From NCBI GenBank assembly GCA_040756745.1, contig JBFLYO010000005.1, positions 83,537-147,536 on the forward strand: a DNA stretch of 64,000 bases. The letters run 5' to 3'. Shown piece after piece: positions 34,137 through 42,500 of the stretch. The translations under genes and the position numbers were made by a program. Every line of letters starts with the position of its first letter. The first letter of the stretch is position 1. The stretch comes from JBFLYO01 sp040756745 (GTDB lineage: Bacteria > Bacteroidota > Ignavibacteria > UBA10030 > UBA6906). The notes beneath the pieces were generated by a model. The model was not told the origin of the DNA. It searched no databases and was given only the letters and a program-made list of their open reading frames with translations.

Positions 34137-35039
34137 ATGTCCCACTGCATGCAATCTCACGGTCGATACGCTGGCACGCCTGTTACTCTCATGCTGCTGG
34201 CTCTCACGGTGGCCGCGACGGCGCCTCCGGACCCGCTCCACGCTCAGGTGCAGACGATCCGAGGGACCCGATGCGATGCGGATCTCTACGGGAATTTCTT
34301 CATCGTCGATGCTGCCCGGAATGCCCTCCGTTCCTACTCGCCCACCGGCAAGCTGCAGCGCGAAGTGGGGGGGACGGGCTGGGGGAACGACCAATTCGAT
34401 CGTCCGTCATCGGTCTGGGCCCGCAACGGGATCGATGTCTTTGTTGCCGATTACGGAAATCACCGCATCCAACGATTCGACCGGTCGCTGACCTTCATTT
34501 CCTCGCTCTCTACGCGAGACAGCGACAACCCTGACGTGCGGTTCGGGTATCCTACCGATGTTTCCCTGTCGCGGCTGGGTGAGCTGTTTGTCTGCGACAG
34601 CGAAAACGGCCGGATCATCGTCGTCGACCGGTCCAACCACGTGGAGCGCACCTTCGGTGGGTTCGGCGGGGGAAAGGGGAGGCTGATGACACCGACGCAG
34701 ATCGAAATCGGTCCACACGACGCTGTGTATGTGCTCGACGGTCGTCGGATCGCAGTGTTTGACGCGTTTGGGAATTACCAACGGGACCTTGCGCCGGGCC
34801 TCTTTGCGTCACCGGCAGCCCTGTTCGCAGACCCTGAGCGGATCGTGGTGCTGGACGGCGATACGCTGTATGACTTCAATGCGGACGAACGCCCGACAGG
34901 GGCAACGCTGATTTCCCGGGCAGCCCCCGGCGCAAAAACCGTGACGTCGCTCGCACATTGTTGTTCCACCCTCTGGCTGCTGTCCGATGAGGGATTGTGT
35001 GCCCTGCCCGACTCATCAGCAGGGCCGATCAAGCCTTGA
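34137..35039 (+). CDS. Secreted NHL-repeat beta-propeller protein
   Basis: 300 residues. A signal-like N-terminus (hydrophobic TPVTLMLLALTVAATA, cleavage near LHA) precedes repeated blades such as FFIVDAARNALRSYSPTG, VFVADYGNHRIQRFD and LFVCDSENGRIIVVD, the NHL pattern. Such propellers bind proteins or sugars; the role here is unknown. The start may be ATG 34137 or ATG 34149. It lies 10 bp after the PIG-L-like gene, so the two are probably cotranscribed. Its stop lies inside the ssb promoter. Confidence 0.75.
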   Translation: MSHCMQSHGRYAGTPVTLMLLALTVAATAPPDPLHAQVQTIRGTRCDADLYGNFFIVDAARNALRSYSPTGKLQREVGGTGWGNDQFDRPSSVWARNGIDVFVADYGNHRIQRFDRSLTFISSLSTRDSDNPDVRFGYPTDVSLSRLGELFVCDSENGRIIVVDRSNHVERTFGGFGGGKGRLMTPTQIEIGPHDAVYVLDGRRIAVFDAFGNYQRDLAPGLFASPAALFADPERIVVLDGDTLYDFNADERPTGATLISRAAPGAKTVTSLAHCCSTLWLLSDEGLCALPDSSAGPIKP

Positions 35040-35064
35040 CAAATATGGAAAAACTCAGTAGCGT
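35036..35064 (+). promoter_or_regulatory. Probable ssb promoter overlapping the end of the NHL gene
   Basis: TTGACA (35036-35041), a 17-bp spacer, TAGCGT (35059-35064). The -35 box contains the TGA stop of the preceding gene. The -10 box is only a partial match. Confidence 0.55.
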
Positions 35065-35091
35065 GCGTGAAGACACAGGAGGAATTGCTCT

Positions 35092-35523
35092 ATGGCAAAG
35101 AGTCTGAACAAGGTTCTGCTCATCGGGAATCTGGGGAAGGATCCGGAGGTCCGGTACACTGCGAGCGGCGTCGCCGTGGCCACGTTTTCTCTCGCGACGA
35201 ACGAAACGTGGAAGGACCAGGACGGGAACATGCAGGAGCGTACCGAGTGGCACAACATCGTTGCCTGGAGAAAGCTGGCGGAGATCTGTGGCGAGTGGCT
35301 GAAGAAGGGAAAGAAGGTCTATATCGAGGGACGGATCCAGACCCGCAGCTACGACGACAAGAACACGGGGGCGAAACGGTACATCACGGAGATCGTGGCC
35401 GACAATATGATCATGCTTGACAGCGGGCGAGGGGCAGGCGAGCCGCAGGTGGGCGCTGGGACCTCTGCACCTGAACCTGCCGCCGGCACTGAGCCCGGCA
35501 AAGATGATGACCTTCCGTTCTGA
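35092..35523 (+). CDS. ssb: Single-stranded DNA-binding protein
   Basis: 143-residue OB-fold protein that coats single-stranded DNA in replication and repair. LNKVLLIGNLGKDPEVRYT and WKDQDGNMQERTEWHN, then AWRKLAEICGEWLKKGKKVYIEG, are typical. A short Gly/Pro/Ala linker leads to the acidic tip DDDLPF that recruits partner proteins. GGAGGAATT precedes the ATG. The length is slightly short, as in many Bacteroidota and Chlorobi. Confidence 0.97.
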   Translation: MAKSLNKVLLIGNLGKDPEVRYTASGVAVATFSLATNETWKDQDGNMQERTEWHNIVAWRKLAEICGEWLKKGKKVYIEGRIQTRSYDDKNTGAKRYITEIVADNMIMLDSGRGAGEPQVGAGTSAPEPAAGTEPGKDDDLPF

Positions 35524-35542
35524 GGATGGCGTACGCCATTCG

Positions 35543-37228
35543 ATGATGCTCAGGGCGGTTTGCGTTTGCGTGCTTGTTGCCGGGATTGCACTTCCGCTCG
35601 CGGCGGCGTCGCGTCGACCGGTGAAGTTCCACCACGGACTGGTGGTTACGGCGGACAGCCTGGCCACATCTGCCGGGCGCGATATTCTGATGGAAGGTGG
35701 AAACGCCGTTGACGCTGCAGTTGCCGCGGGGTTCGTCCTGGCGGTCACCTACCCTGAGGCCGGCAATCTCGGCGGCGGCGGATTCATGCTGATCCGCAGG
35801 GGGGACGGTACCGCGGTCATGATCGACTTCCGGGAGAAGGCACCCGGCGCGGCGTCTCGCGACATGTATCTGGACTCGACGGGAGTTCCCGTGCCGCAAC
35901 GCAGTCTCCTCGGTCCCCTTGCTGCTGGAGTCCCGGGCACCGTGGCCGGCCTTCTTCACGCGCTTGCCGCATACGGCACGAAGGACCGTGAGCGCGTCCT
36001 CCGATTTGCCCTTCAGTGCGCGGAACGAGGATTCACCGTCGATGAGCGGCTCGCCGCCTCGTTCTCAGCAGACTGGACCGAACTCTCCAGATTCCCATCG
36101 AGCATGAGGGCGTTTTCGCGGCAAGGGACCCCCCCCGCTGCCGGAGAGACCCTTCGACAGCCTGACCTCGCCGAGACTCTGTGCCTGATCATCGCGCGTG
36201 GAACAGACGGCTTCTACGCAGGCCCTGTCGCAGAGAAGATCGTCGAGGAGGTCGCGCGGAACGGCGGGATCATGACTGCGTCTGACCTTGCCGCGTACCG
36301 GCCGGTGGAGCGAACGCCGCTTCGGGGAACGTATCGCGGTTATGAAATACTGACCGCCTCTCCACCATCGGCCGGCGGTATCGCCCTCCTGCAGATTCTC
36401 AATACCCTGGAGCAGTTCGATGTGCGTCGGCTTGGCTGGAATTCCAGCCGGGCCCTGCATTTGTTTGCCTCCGCGTGCCAGCGCGCCTTTGCAGACAGAA
36501 GCGCCTTCGTCGGCGATCCCGATGCCGTGGCCGTCCCGGTGGACTCGCTGATCACGAAAGCGTATGCAGTGGGCCGGTTTGGGGGATGGGACAGTGTACA
36601 CGCGGTTCACGGCGACGCTATTACTGCCGGTTCGCCGGCGGGCAACCACCAGACAACGCACCTCTGCACGGCGGATCAATGGGGCAACGTTGTGAGCATG
36701 ACGTACACGCTCAACAGTACTTTCGGCTGCAAGGACGTCGTTGAGGGGGCGGGGTTCCTCCTGAACAACGAGATGGATGATTTCAGCGTGAAGCGAGGGG
36801 CCCCCAACGTTGACGGTCTCCCGGGCGGCGAGCCGAACAGCATAGCCCCGGGAAAGCGGATGGTAAGTTCAATGTGCCCCACCATCGTCCTCAAACACGG
36901 GAGGCCATTCATGGCAGTGGGAGCCCGCGGCGGAAGCAGGATCCCCACGGCAGTTACCCAGATTATCTCCAACGTCGTCGATCATGGGATGGACATCCAG
37001 GAGGCGGTCGATGCCCCGCGAGTCCACATGCAGTGGCATCCTGACACCATGGAGCATGATCGGCGGGGGCTTGTCGACGACGTGCTCCGGAATCTTGGGA
37101 GCATGGGGTACAACTTAAAGGAAGTCAACTGGACGGCAAGGGTGGAGGCGCTCATGATTGATAGTACGAGCAGCTACTTCCTCGGGGGGCCTGACCCCCG
37201 TGAAAATGGTGTTGCGCTGGGCTACTGA
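35543..37228 (+). CDS. ggt: Gamma-glutamyltransferase, secreted
   Basis: 561 residues from ATG 35543. Residues 1-22 are a signal peptide, so the enzyme acts in the periplasm or outside. NAVDAAVAAGFVLAVTYPEAGNLGGGG spans about residues 54-80 in shorter conserved pieces. The proenzyme splits before the catalytic Thr371 of TTHLCTAD. TYTLNSTFGC and LLNNEMDDFS follow, with a GGSRIPTAV block near 480. It cleaves gamma-glutamyl compounds such as glutathione. A longer upstream frame overlaps ssb and is not conserved. It lies 19 bp after ssb. Confidence 0.95.
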   Translation: MMLRAVCVCVLVAGIALPLAAASRRPVKFHHGLVVTADSLATSAGRDILMEGGNAVDAAVAAGFVLAVTYPEAGNLGGGGFMLIRRGDGTAVMIDFREKAPGAASRDMYLDSTGVPVPQRSLLGPLAAGVPGTVAGLLHALAAYGTKDRERVLRFALQCAERGFTVDERLAASFSADWTELSRFPSSMRAFSRQGTPPAAGETLRQPDLAETLCLIIARGTDGFYAGPVAEKIVEEVARNGGIMTASDLAAYRPVERTPLRGTYRGYEILTASPPSAGGIALLQILNTLEQFDVRRLGWNSSRALHLFASACQRAFADRSAFVGDPDAVAVPVDSLITKAYAVGRFGGWDSVHAVHGDAITAGSPAGNHQTTHLCTADQWGNVVSMTYTLNSTFGCKDVVEGAGFLLNNEMDDFSVKRGAPNVDGLPGGEPNSIAPGKRMVSSMCPTIVLKHGRPFMAVGARGGSRIPTAVTQIISNVVDHGMDIQEAVDAPRVHMQWHPDTMEHDRRGLVDDVLRNLGSMGYNLKEVNWTARVEALMIDSTSSYFLGGPDPRENGVALGY

Positions 37229-37302
37229 TACAATAAATATCAACAGAGTTATCCACAACCAGGGTAACTATAAGTGCAACATGAGATATTATCGACAACT
37301 AT

Positions 37303-37330
37303 TTGATTTAACACAAGTTGCGTCTATATA
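37303..37330 (+). promoter_or_regulatory. Possible carA promoter
   Basis: TTGATT (37303-37308), a 16-bp spacer, TATATA (37325-37330), in the AT-rich island about 155 bp before carA. It is close to the DnaA-box-like sites. Confidence 0.4.
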
Positions 37331-37389
37331 CAGAATGTTGCGAATGGCGGAAGTGTTGAGAAAGTAACAGGGCGGTTGAGGGGCGAGGG

Positions 37390-37449
37390 GAGATCGAGAT
37401 TGAGATCAAGATTGAGATCAAGACTGAGGTTAAGGTTAAGGTTCAGGAA
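37390..37449 (+). repeat. Degenerate 12-bp purine-rich tandem repeat
   Basis: Five consecutive 12-base units: GAGATCGAGATT, GAGATCAAGATT, GAGATCAAGACT, GAGGTTAAGGTT and AAGGTTCAGGAA. The first three differ by one base each. They lie just before the carA ribosome-binding region. Confidence 0.75.
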
Positions 37450-37485
37450 GAGGGGAAGGGAGATGATCTGCAGGAACGATATGCG

Positions 37486-38649
37486 ATGAAAGCGAAGCTG
37501 GCACTTGAGAATGGCGTGGTGCTCCCGGCGGAAGGGTTTGGTGCTCCCGGTGAAGTGACAGGGGAAGTAGTGTTCAACACGAGCATCAGCGGGTACCAGG
37601 AGATATTCACCGACCCCTCGTACAGCGGTCAGATTGTCACGCTGACCTACCCTTTGATCGGGAATTATGGCATCAACGGGGATGACATTGAATCCGCCCG
37701 CCCCCAGGTGCGGGGGGTGATCGTCCGGGAATACATTGACCAGTTCAGCAACTTTCGCGCCTCAAGCAGCCTGGCTGTGTGGCTCCGTGAATACGGCATC
37801 GTGGCAATCCAGGGATTGGACACGCGAATGCTGACGAAGATGATAAGAACGGAAGGGGCCCTCCGGGGGGTGATCTCCACAGAAGACCTGGATGACGGTA
37901 GTCTCCTTGCAAAAGCCCGGTCGTCACCGGTCATGAACGGACTGGACCTCGCGACGAAGGTGACCTGTGACCGGCCGTACAGCTGGGACGAAACGGACCT
38001 GACGCCCTTTGCGCTTGGAACGCTGCAGGGAGCAAGTGACCGCCCGCGGCGATTCAAAGTCGTGGCGTATGATTACGGGCTGAAACGCAACATCCTCCGC
38101 CGACTTGTCAGTTACGGCTGTGTTGTTACCGTCGTCCCCGCTTCCCACCCGGCGTCGGATGTTCTGGCCATGAGGCCCGACGGCGTGTTCCTCTCAAACG
38201 GGCCCGGAGATCCCGCTGCCGTGCGCGTGGCGATCCGGAACATACAGACCCTGATCGGCAAAGTGCCGATCTTCGGCATTTGCCTCGGCCATCAGTTGCT
38301 CGCCCTCGCTCTCGGCGGCAAGACGTTCAAGCTGAAGTTCGGCCACCGGGGTGCGAATCACCCCGTCAAGAATCTCGTGTCGGGGAAGATTGAGATCACG
38401 TCGCAGAACCACGGCTTTGCGGTTGATCCCGCCACGCTCGACCCCGCGGCCGTCGAAATCACCCATACCAACCTCAACGACGGCACCAACGAAGGATTCC
38501 GGCATCGCACAATGCCCCTGTTCTCTGTGCAATACCATCCCGAGGCCTCTCCCGGGCCTCACGACAGCGACTACCTCTTCCGTGACTTCATCGCGATGAT
38601 GAAGACCGGTACGCCGGTCCGGGAAGCATCCCCGGTCACGGTACCCTGA
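37486..38649 (+). CDS. carA: Carbamoyl-phosphate synthase small (glutaminase) subunit
   Basis: 387 residues. The N-terminal CPSase small-chain domain (about 1-140) has NTSISGYQEIFTDPSYSGQ and GLDTRMLTKMIR. The C-terminal class I amidotransferase carries the catalytic Cys266 in FGICLGHQ and His351/Glu353 in YHPEASPGPHDS. It hydrolyses glutamine and passes ammonia to CarB for arginine and pyrimidine synthesis. carB is not adjacent. The start is ATG 37486 with AGGA upstream. Confidence 0.96.
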   Translation: MKAKLALENGVVLPAEGFGAPGEVTGEVVFNTSISGYQEIFTDPSYSGQIVTLTYPLIGNYGINGDDIESARPQVRGVIVREYIDQFSNFRASSSLAVWLREYGIVAIQGLDTRMLTKMIRTEGALRGVISTEDLDDGSLLAKARSSPVMNGLDLATKVTCDRPYSWDETDLTPFALGTLQGASDRPRRFKVVAYDYGLKRNILRRLVSYGCVVTVVPASHPASDVLAMRPDGVFLSNGPGDPAAVRVAIRNIQTLIGKVPIFGICLGHQLLALALGGKTFKLKFGHRGANHPVKNLVSGKIEITSQNHGFAVDPATLDPAAVEITHTNLNDGTNEGFRHRTMPLFSVQYHPEASPGPHDSDYLFRDFIAMMKTGTPVREASPVTVP

Positions 38650-38665
38650 ATCGGGCGGCGTCCCG

Positions 38666-39418
38666 ATGGACGCGGGGTATCGCATCCTCCCCCTGGTGTA
38701 CGACCGATGGCAGGGTTCGTACGGCAAGAACTTCAGTGAGCTCATCTTTCCCCGCCTGCTGAGGACCCTGCGCGTGCACAGGATCAGCGGCCCGGCAATG
38801 GTCGATGTCGCCTGCGGCACCGGGACGCTGGCGCTGATGATGGCGAGAAGGGGATGGGAGGTGTATGGCGTCGACGCATCCGAAGGCATGCTTGCCTGCG
38901 CCGCATCTAAGGTCTCAAGGTCGGGCCTGCCGATAACGTTTCTTCGGCAGGATATGCGTTCCCTCCGTCTTCCGCGCCTCGTGTCCCTTGCGACCTCATT
39001 CTTCGACAGTCTGAACCATCTCATCGCTCCGGAAGACTTCCTCTCCGCCCTCCGGTCTGTATATGCCGCTCTCTCCCCGGGGGGGTGGTTCGTGTTCGAC
39101 ACCAACAACGAACGGTGCTTCACTCAGCTCTGGACGAAGTCCGAGACGGTCACACGCCGAGAGTTCATCATGACGCTGGCGAATTCGTACGACAGAGAGA
39201 GACGCCTGGCGACAAGCGAAGTAACGCTTACGCTGAAGGAGCGAGGCAACCATGGGCAGCAGGTGGAAATGGTTCGCGAGCGCTATTACCCGTCGGCTGA
39301 GATCCATGCCATGCTGGAGGAAGCGGGGTTTGTCGTCCGGGAGAGCGACGACTTCGATTTCACGGAAAGCCGGGGGCTGGGGAAAATCAAGACCTGGTGG
39401 GTCGTACAAAAGATATAG
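38666..39418 (+). CDS. Class I SAM-dependent methyltransferase
   Basis: 250 residues. Motif I is DVACGTGT (residues 47-54), followed by the acidic VYGVDAS with Asp70 for the SAM ribose. FLRQDMRSL and LSPGGWFVFDTNN are motifs III and IV. The N-terminal YDRWQGSYG is common in ubiquinone/sarcosine-type methyltransferases of unknown substrate. The substrate cannot be told from sequence. It starts with ATG 16 bp after carA and ends opposite the convergent Lhr gene. Confidence 0.85.
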   Translation: MDAGYRILPLVYDRWQGSYGKNFSELIFPRLLRTLRVHRISGPAMVDVACGTGTLALMMARRGWEVYGVDASEGMLACAASKVSRSGLPITFLRQDMRSLRLPRLVSLATSFFDSLNHLIAPEDFLSALRSVYAALSPGGWFVFDTNNERCFTQLWTKSETVTRREFIMTLANSYDRERRLATSEVTLTLKERGNHGQQVEMVRERYYPSAEIHAMLEEAGFVVRESDDFDFTESRGLGKIKTWWVVQKI

Positions 39419-39544
39419 CGGATTGCGGATTGTGGATTGCGGACAGGAATAGCCTTCCGGAATAGCAGTACAGTCGCCTGCATGTCCGCACTCCCATTCC
39501 GAAATGCTGTCTCTGTCCGCATTCCCCATTCCGCAATGCTCGTG
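39418..39544. repeat. Intergenic repeat/imperfect palindrome between convergent genes
   Basis: Four 7-base units GCGGATT, GCGGATT, GTGGATT, GCGGACA begin at 39418. A second part carries the inverse: TGCGGACAG (39438-39446) is complementary to CTGTCCGCA (39513-39521), and ATTCCGCAATG lies at 39528-39538. The 127 bp could form a long hairpin acting as a terminator for both genes. It looks like a REP-type element; only one copy lies in this window. Confidence 0.6.
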
Positions 39545-42500
39545 TCATCCGTAGGCGTCGCGGCACATCGTCTGGTTCCGATCGCCCACGAACCCGAGTG
39601 ACCGGAGGATGTCCGAGAGAGGGCTCGCAGCCGGCCGGATGTCGTCACAATATTCAATGACGATTTTCCTAAACGGCCGCAGCCGCTCGGGGAGGCGGAG
39701 CATGTCGACAAATCGTTCCAGTGCTGCACGAAGCGTTTCTTCGGGGGCAGATCCGACAGTGCGGATGCGGCTGCCGTACGATTCAACGACAATGACAGGG
39801 CGTCCCGCGGAGAAGGCGATGTACGTCCCGGGGACGCGCACCGGACGCAATGGCGGATCGGCCCCGCCTCCAGGCGTAAGATCTGCGCCTGTGCCGTACG
39901 GGTTCGCGGGATCGCAGGCATTGAGGAGCACAACCTCCCCGGTATCTGCGCCGATCCCTCGCACCCGGCGGAGCAATTCGACGGCCGAGGGAAGCGCGTA
40001 TTGCATACCTGAGAGCCCTTCAACAAAATAGCCTCGGCGCACTTCTCCTCGAAGCTCCATCTCCGCCAATCGCGCAGCGATGAACGGCCAGGGCAGGAGA
40101 GCCTCCCTCCTGTGGAATTCACGCGCCAGAACCCCATAGCGTTCCAACAACTGTTCCGCCTGCGCCTGTGCTTTCTCCTCAAGTGACACGGGTGGACCCA
40201 GTACGGCGGGGGTTCGAACGAGGGACCACCGCCCGCTCCAGCCCGGGACCTGCCGGAGGGCACGCCGGGCCGACTGCATGATCCGGCCACGGTCGGGGGC
40301 GTGGCGCGGATCGACCAGTTCTATGCGCTCAACTGAAGCATCGTCGTCCGATCCCGACGGTTGCTTGACTGCCGTGAGTTCCATGAAAACGTCATTCGTG
40401 ATGAATCCTCCCCAGAAGAGCCGCGCGATGGCGGCATTGAGAGACGCAAGTGAAAGTCCTGTTTCCCCCCGTATGTCACTCAGGAAAGAAGCTCCGTGGG
40501 ACGCGAGAAACGTGAGGACCTGTGACGCGCCTCCGCGCAAGTCGTCCGTTCCGGAATCCTCCGTCCGCGAAAACAATTGACCATTCCCCCGCAACAGACA
40601 CATGATCCGTCCCCCCGGCGTACCCACCCAGACGATGCTCCCCGAGCTCCCCATAGCGACAAGGAGGTTGGGGCCGGTGTCGGTTGCGCGCGTGCGAAGG
40701 ATGTCCCGTTCCCAGATTTCGGCGGGAAGCGGGAGGCCCTGGAGCTTTCCGATGAGTGTTGCAGGCTCCACCCGTTGTGCGCCGACACCGTGCCAGGCAA
40801 GGAGGAACCGGGTCAGCTCGGGTCCTGAACAGGGAGTGATTTCCCGTCGGAATATCGTGATCGTGCGCCGGTGCATCTGTTCCACGGCCCGTCGGGAGCA
40901 CCACTCCGGCTCGGTGTCTGTGGCTCCGGAGTTCCGGAACCTGCCGCGGATCACTTCGCGCGACTGCTCCAGGCTGCGGAGGATTTCCTCTACACGTTCA
41001 CGGGGGGTGTCGTAACGGGAGGCGATCTCGGACAACGTGACTGGCCCCCGGCTCGCGAGGTACCGTCCGATGACCGTGCGATCGTGTTCGTCCCTATTGA
41101 GCGATCTGAACACCTCTGCTACCTCCCCCGCGACCCACCGGTCGCCGTCAGGAAAACTCATCCGCACTGCACGGCCGTCCACTTCCAGCGCCCGGAGCAT
41201 GGCCAGTCCGTCTCCCTCACACCGGTCCAGGATCTCTTGCTCGCTCAGGTCACCGGCGCGAAGGAGGATTTCCATTAACTCTTCGGGCGAGCGCGCACGC
41301 GTGCCTGCGGCGCGATGCTGGAGCTGTGCTTCGACCTCTTCGATGGCCTCGGGGCGGATAAGCGAAGGGAGAGTCTCCAGGTCCATGATCTCCGCCAGGA
41401 GCTCACGGTTCACCGCGAGGACCTGGCTGAGTGATTCGCCGCGCGGACGATCCTGCTCGTACATGTAGGCGGCGATGAAGTCGAAGAGGAGGCTGGCCGA
41501 GAACGGGGAAGGGACTTCGGTTTGGACGGTCGTGACGGCGATCGTTCCCCGTTCGAGTCCGCGGATTACCTCCAGGAAGTGGTCGAAGTCGAGCACATCA
41601 TGGAGGATCTCGCGGACGGTCTCGATGACGATCGGGAAATCGTCATACCGGCGTGCAATCTCCAGAAGGTCGCTGCCGCGTAACCGCTGGAGCCAGAGGG
41701 GCGTCCGCCGGCCCGGCGTGCCTCGTGGCATGAGGAGCGCGCGACCGGCATTCTGGCGAAACTGTCCGCCGAACAGGGGAGAGGTGAGGAGGCCGTCGAG
41801 CGCTATGCCCTTTGCCTCTTCGACCGAGAGCGATAACAGGATGTCCAGCGGCAGCGACCCCAGATCCGCGCAGCGGATGAGAATGCCGTCGTCGTTGTAC
41901 AGCATTTGCGGTTCCACCCCGGTCCGCGATATGATCCGCTGGGCAAGCACCAGGCCCAGGAGACCATTGATCCGGCGGCCGAAGACCGAATGGATCAGCA
42001 AACGCGGATCGCCAAGCTCGTCACGCGATCCCTCGACAAGCACAAGCCTGTCGGATGGGATGACGCCGGTGGATTCTCTCTGCTTCCTCATGTATTCTCG
42101 GATGTTCCAGGCGCCCCGACTGTCGAGCGCATACTCTTGTCGCAACGCCGTGAGGCAGGAAGGATCGTCAATCATCGTGCTCAGCCGCCGGCGGAACTCC
42201 CCGATCTTGACGCCCAGCTCGTAGCTCCTGCCGATCCCCTCCCCTTTCCAGAAGGGCATGCGTGCCGGCTGCCCGGGCGCCGGACTCACCGTCACCCGGT
42301 TTGCATCCATGGCGTCGACGCGCCACACGCTCGTTCCGAGGATGAAGGTGTCACCGATCCGGGTTTCGAAGACGAACTCTTCGTCGACCTCGCCAACCTT
42401 GGTCCTGCCGTCTGAGAGATAGACCCCGTAATAACCCCTGTCGGCGATCGTGCCTCCGCCAGTGATGGCCAGGAGGCTCGTCCCAGGAAGGGCGCGGACG

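Larger units (their letters stand above)
37229..37485 (+). other. AT-rich intergenic island with DnaA-box-like sites and purine repeats before carA
   Basis: The first ~140 bp are markedly AT-rich compared with the surroundings. They hold a perfect DnaA box TTATCCACA (37249-37257) and a one-mismatch copy TTATCGACA (37289-37297), 40 bp apart and in the same direction. A promoter-like pair lies at 37303-37330. The second half is purine-rich with degenerate 12-base repeats. There is no convincing gene; a 28-codon frame at 37281-37367 has no ribosome-binding site. Confidence 0.6.

Noticed and set aside
37229..37330. A replication origin
   Set aside because: Only one perfect and one imperfect DnaA box, with no dnaA, dnaN or gidA nearby; a DnaA-responsive promoter is more likely.
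37281..37367. A 28-codon frame in the AT-rich island before carA
   Set aside because: No ribosome-binding site and it overlaps the likely promoter; better explained as chance.
37390..37449. A CRISPR array
   Set aside because: The units are 12 bases, directly tandem, degenerate and without spacers; no cas genes are present.
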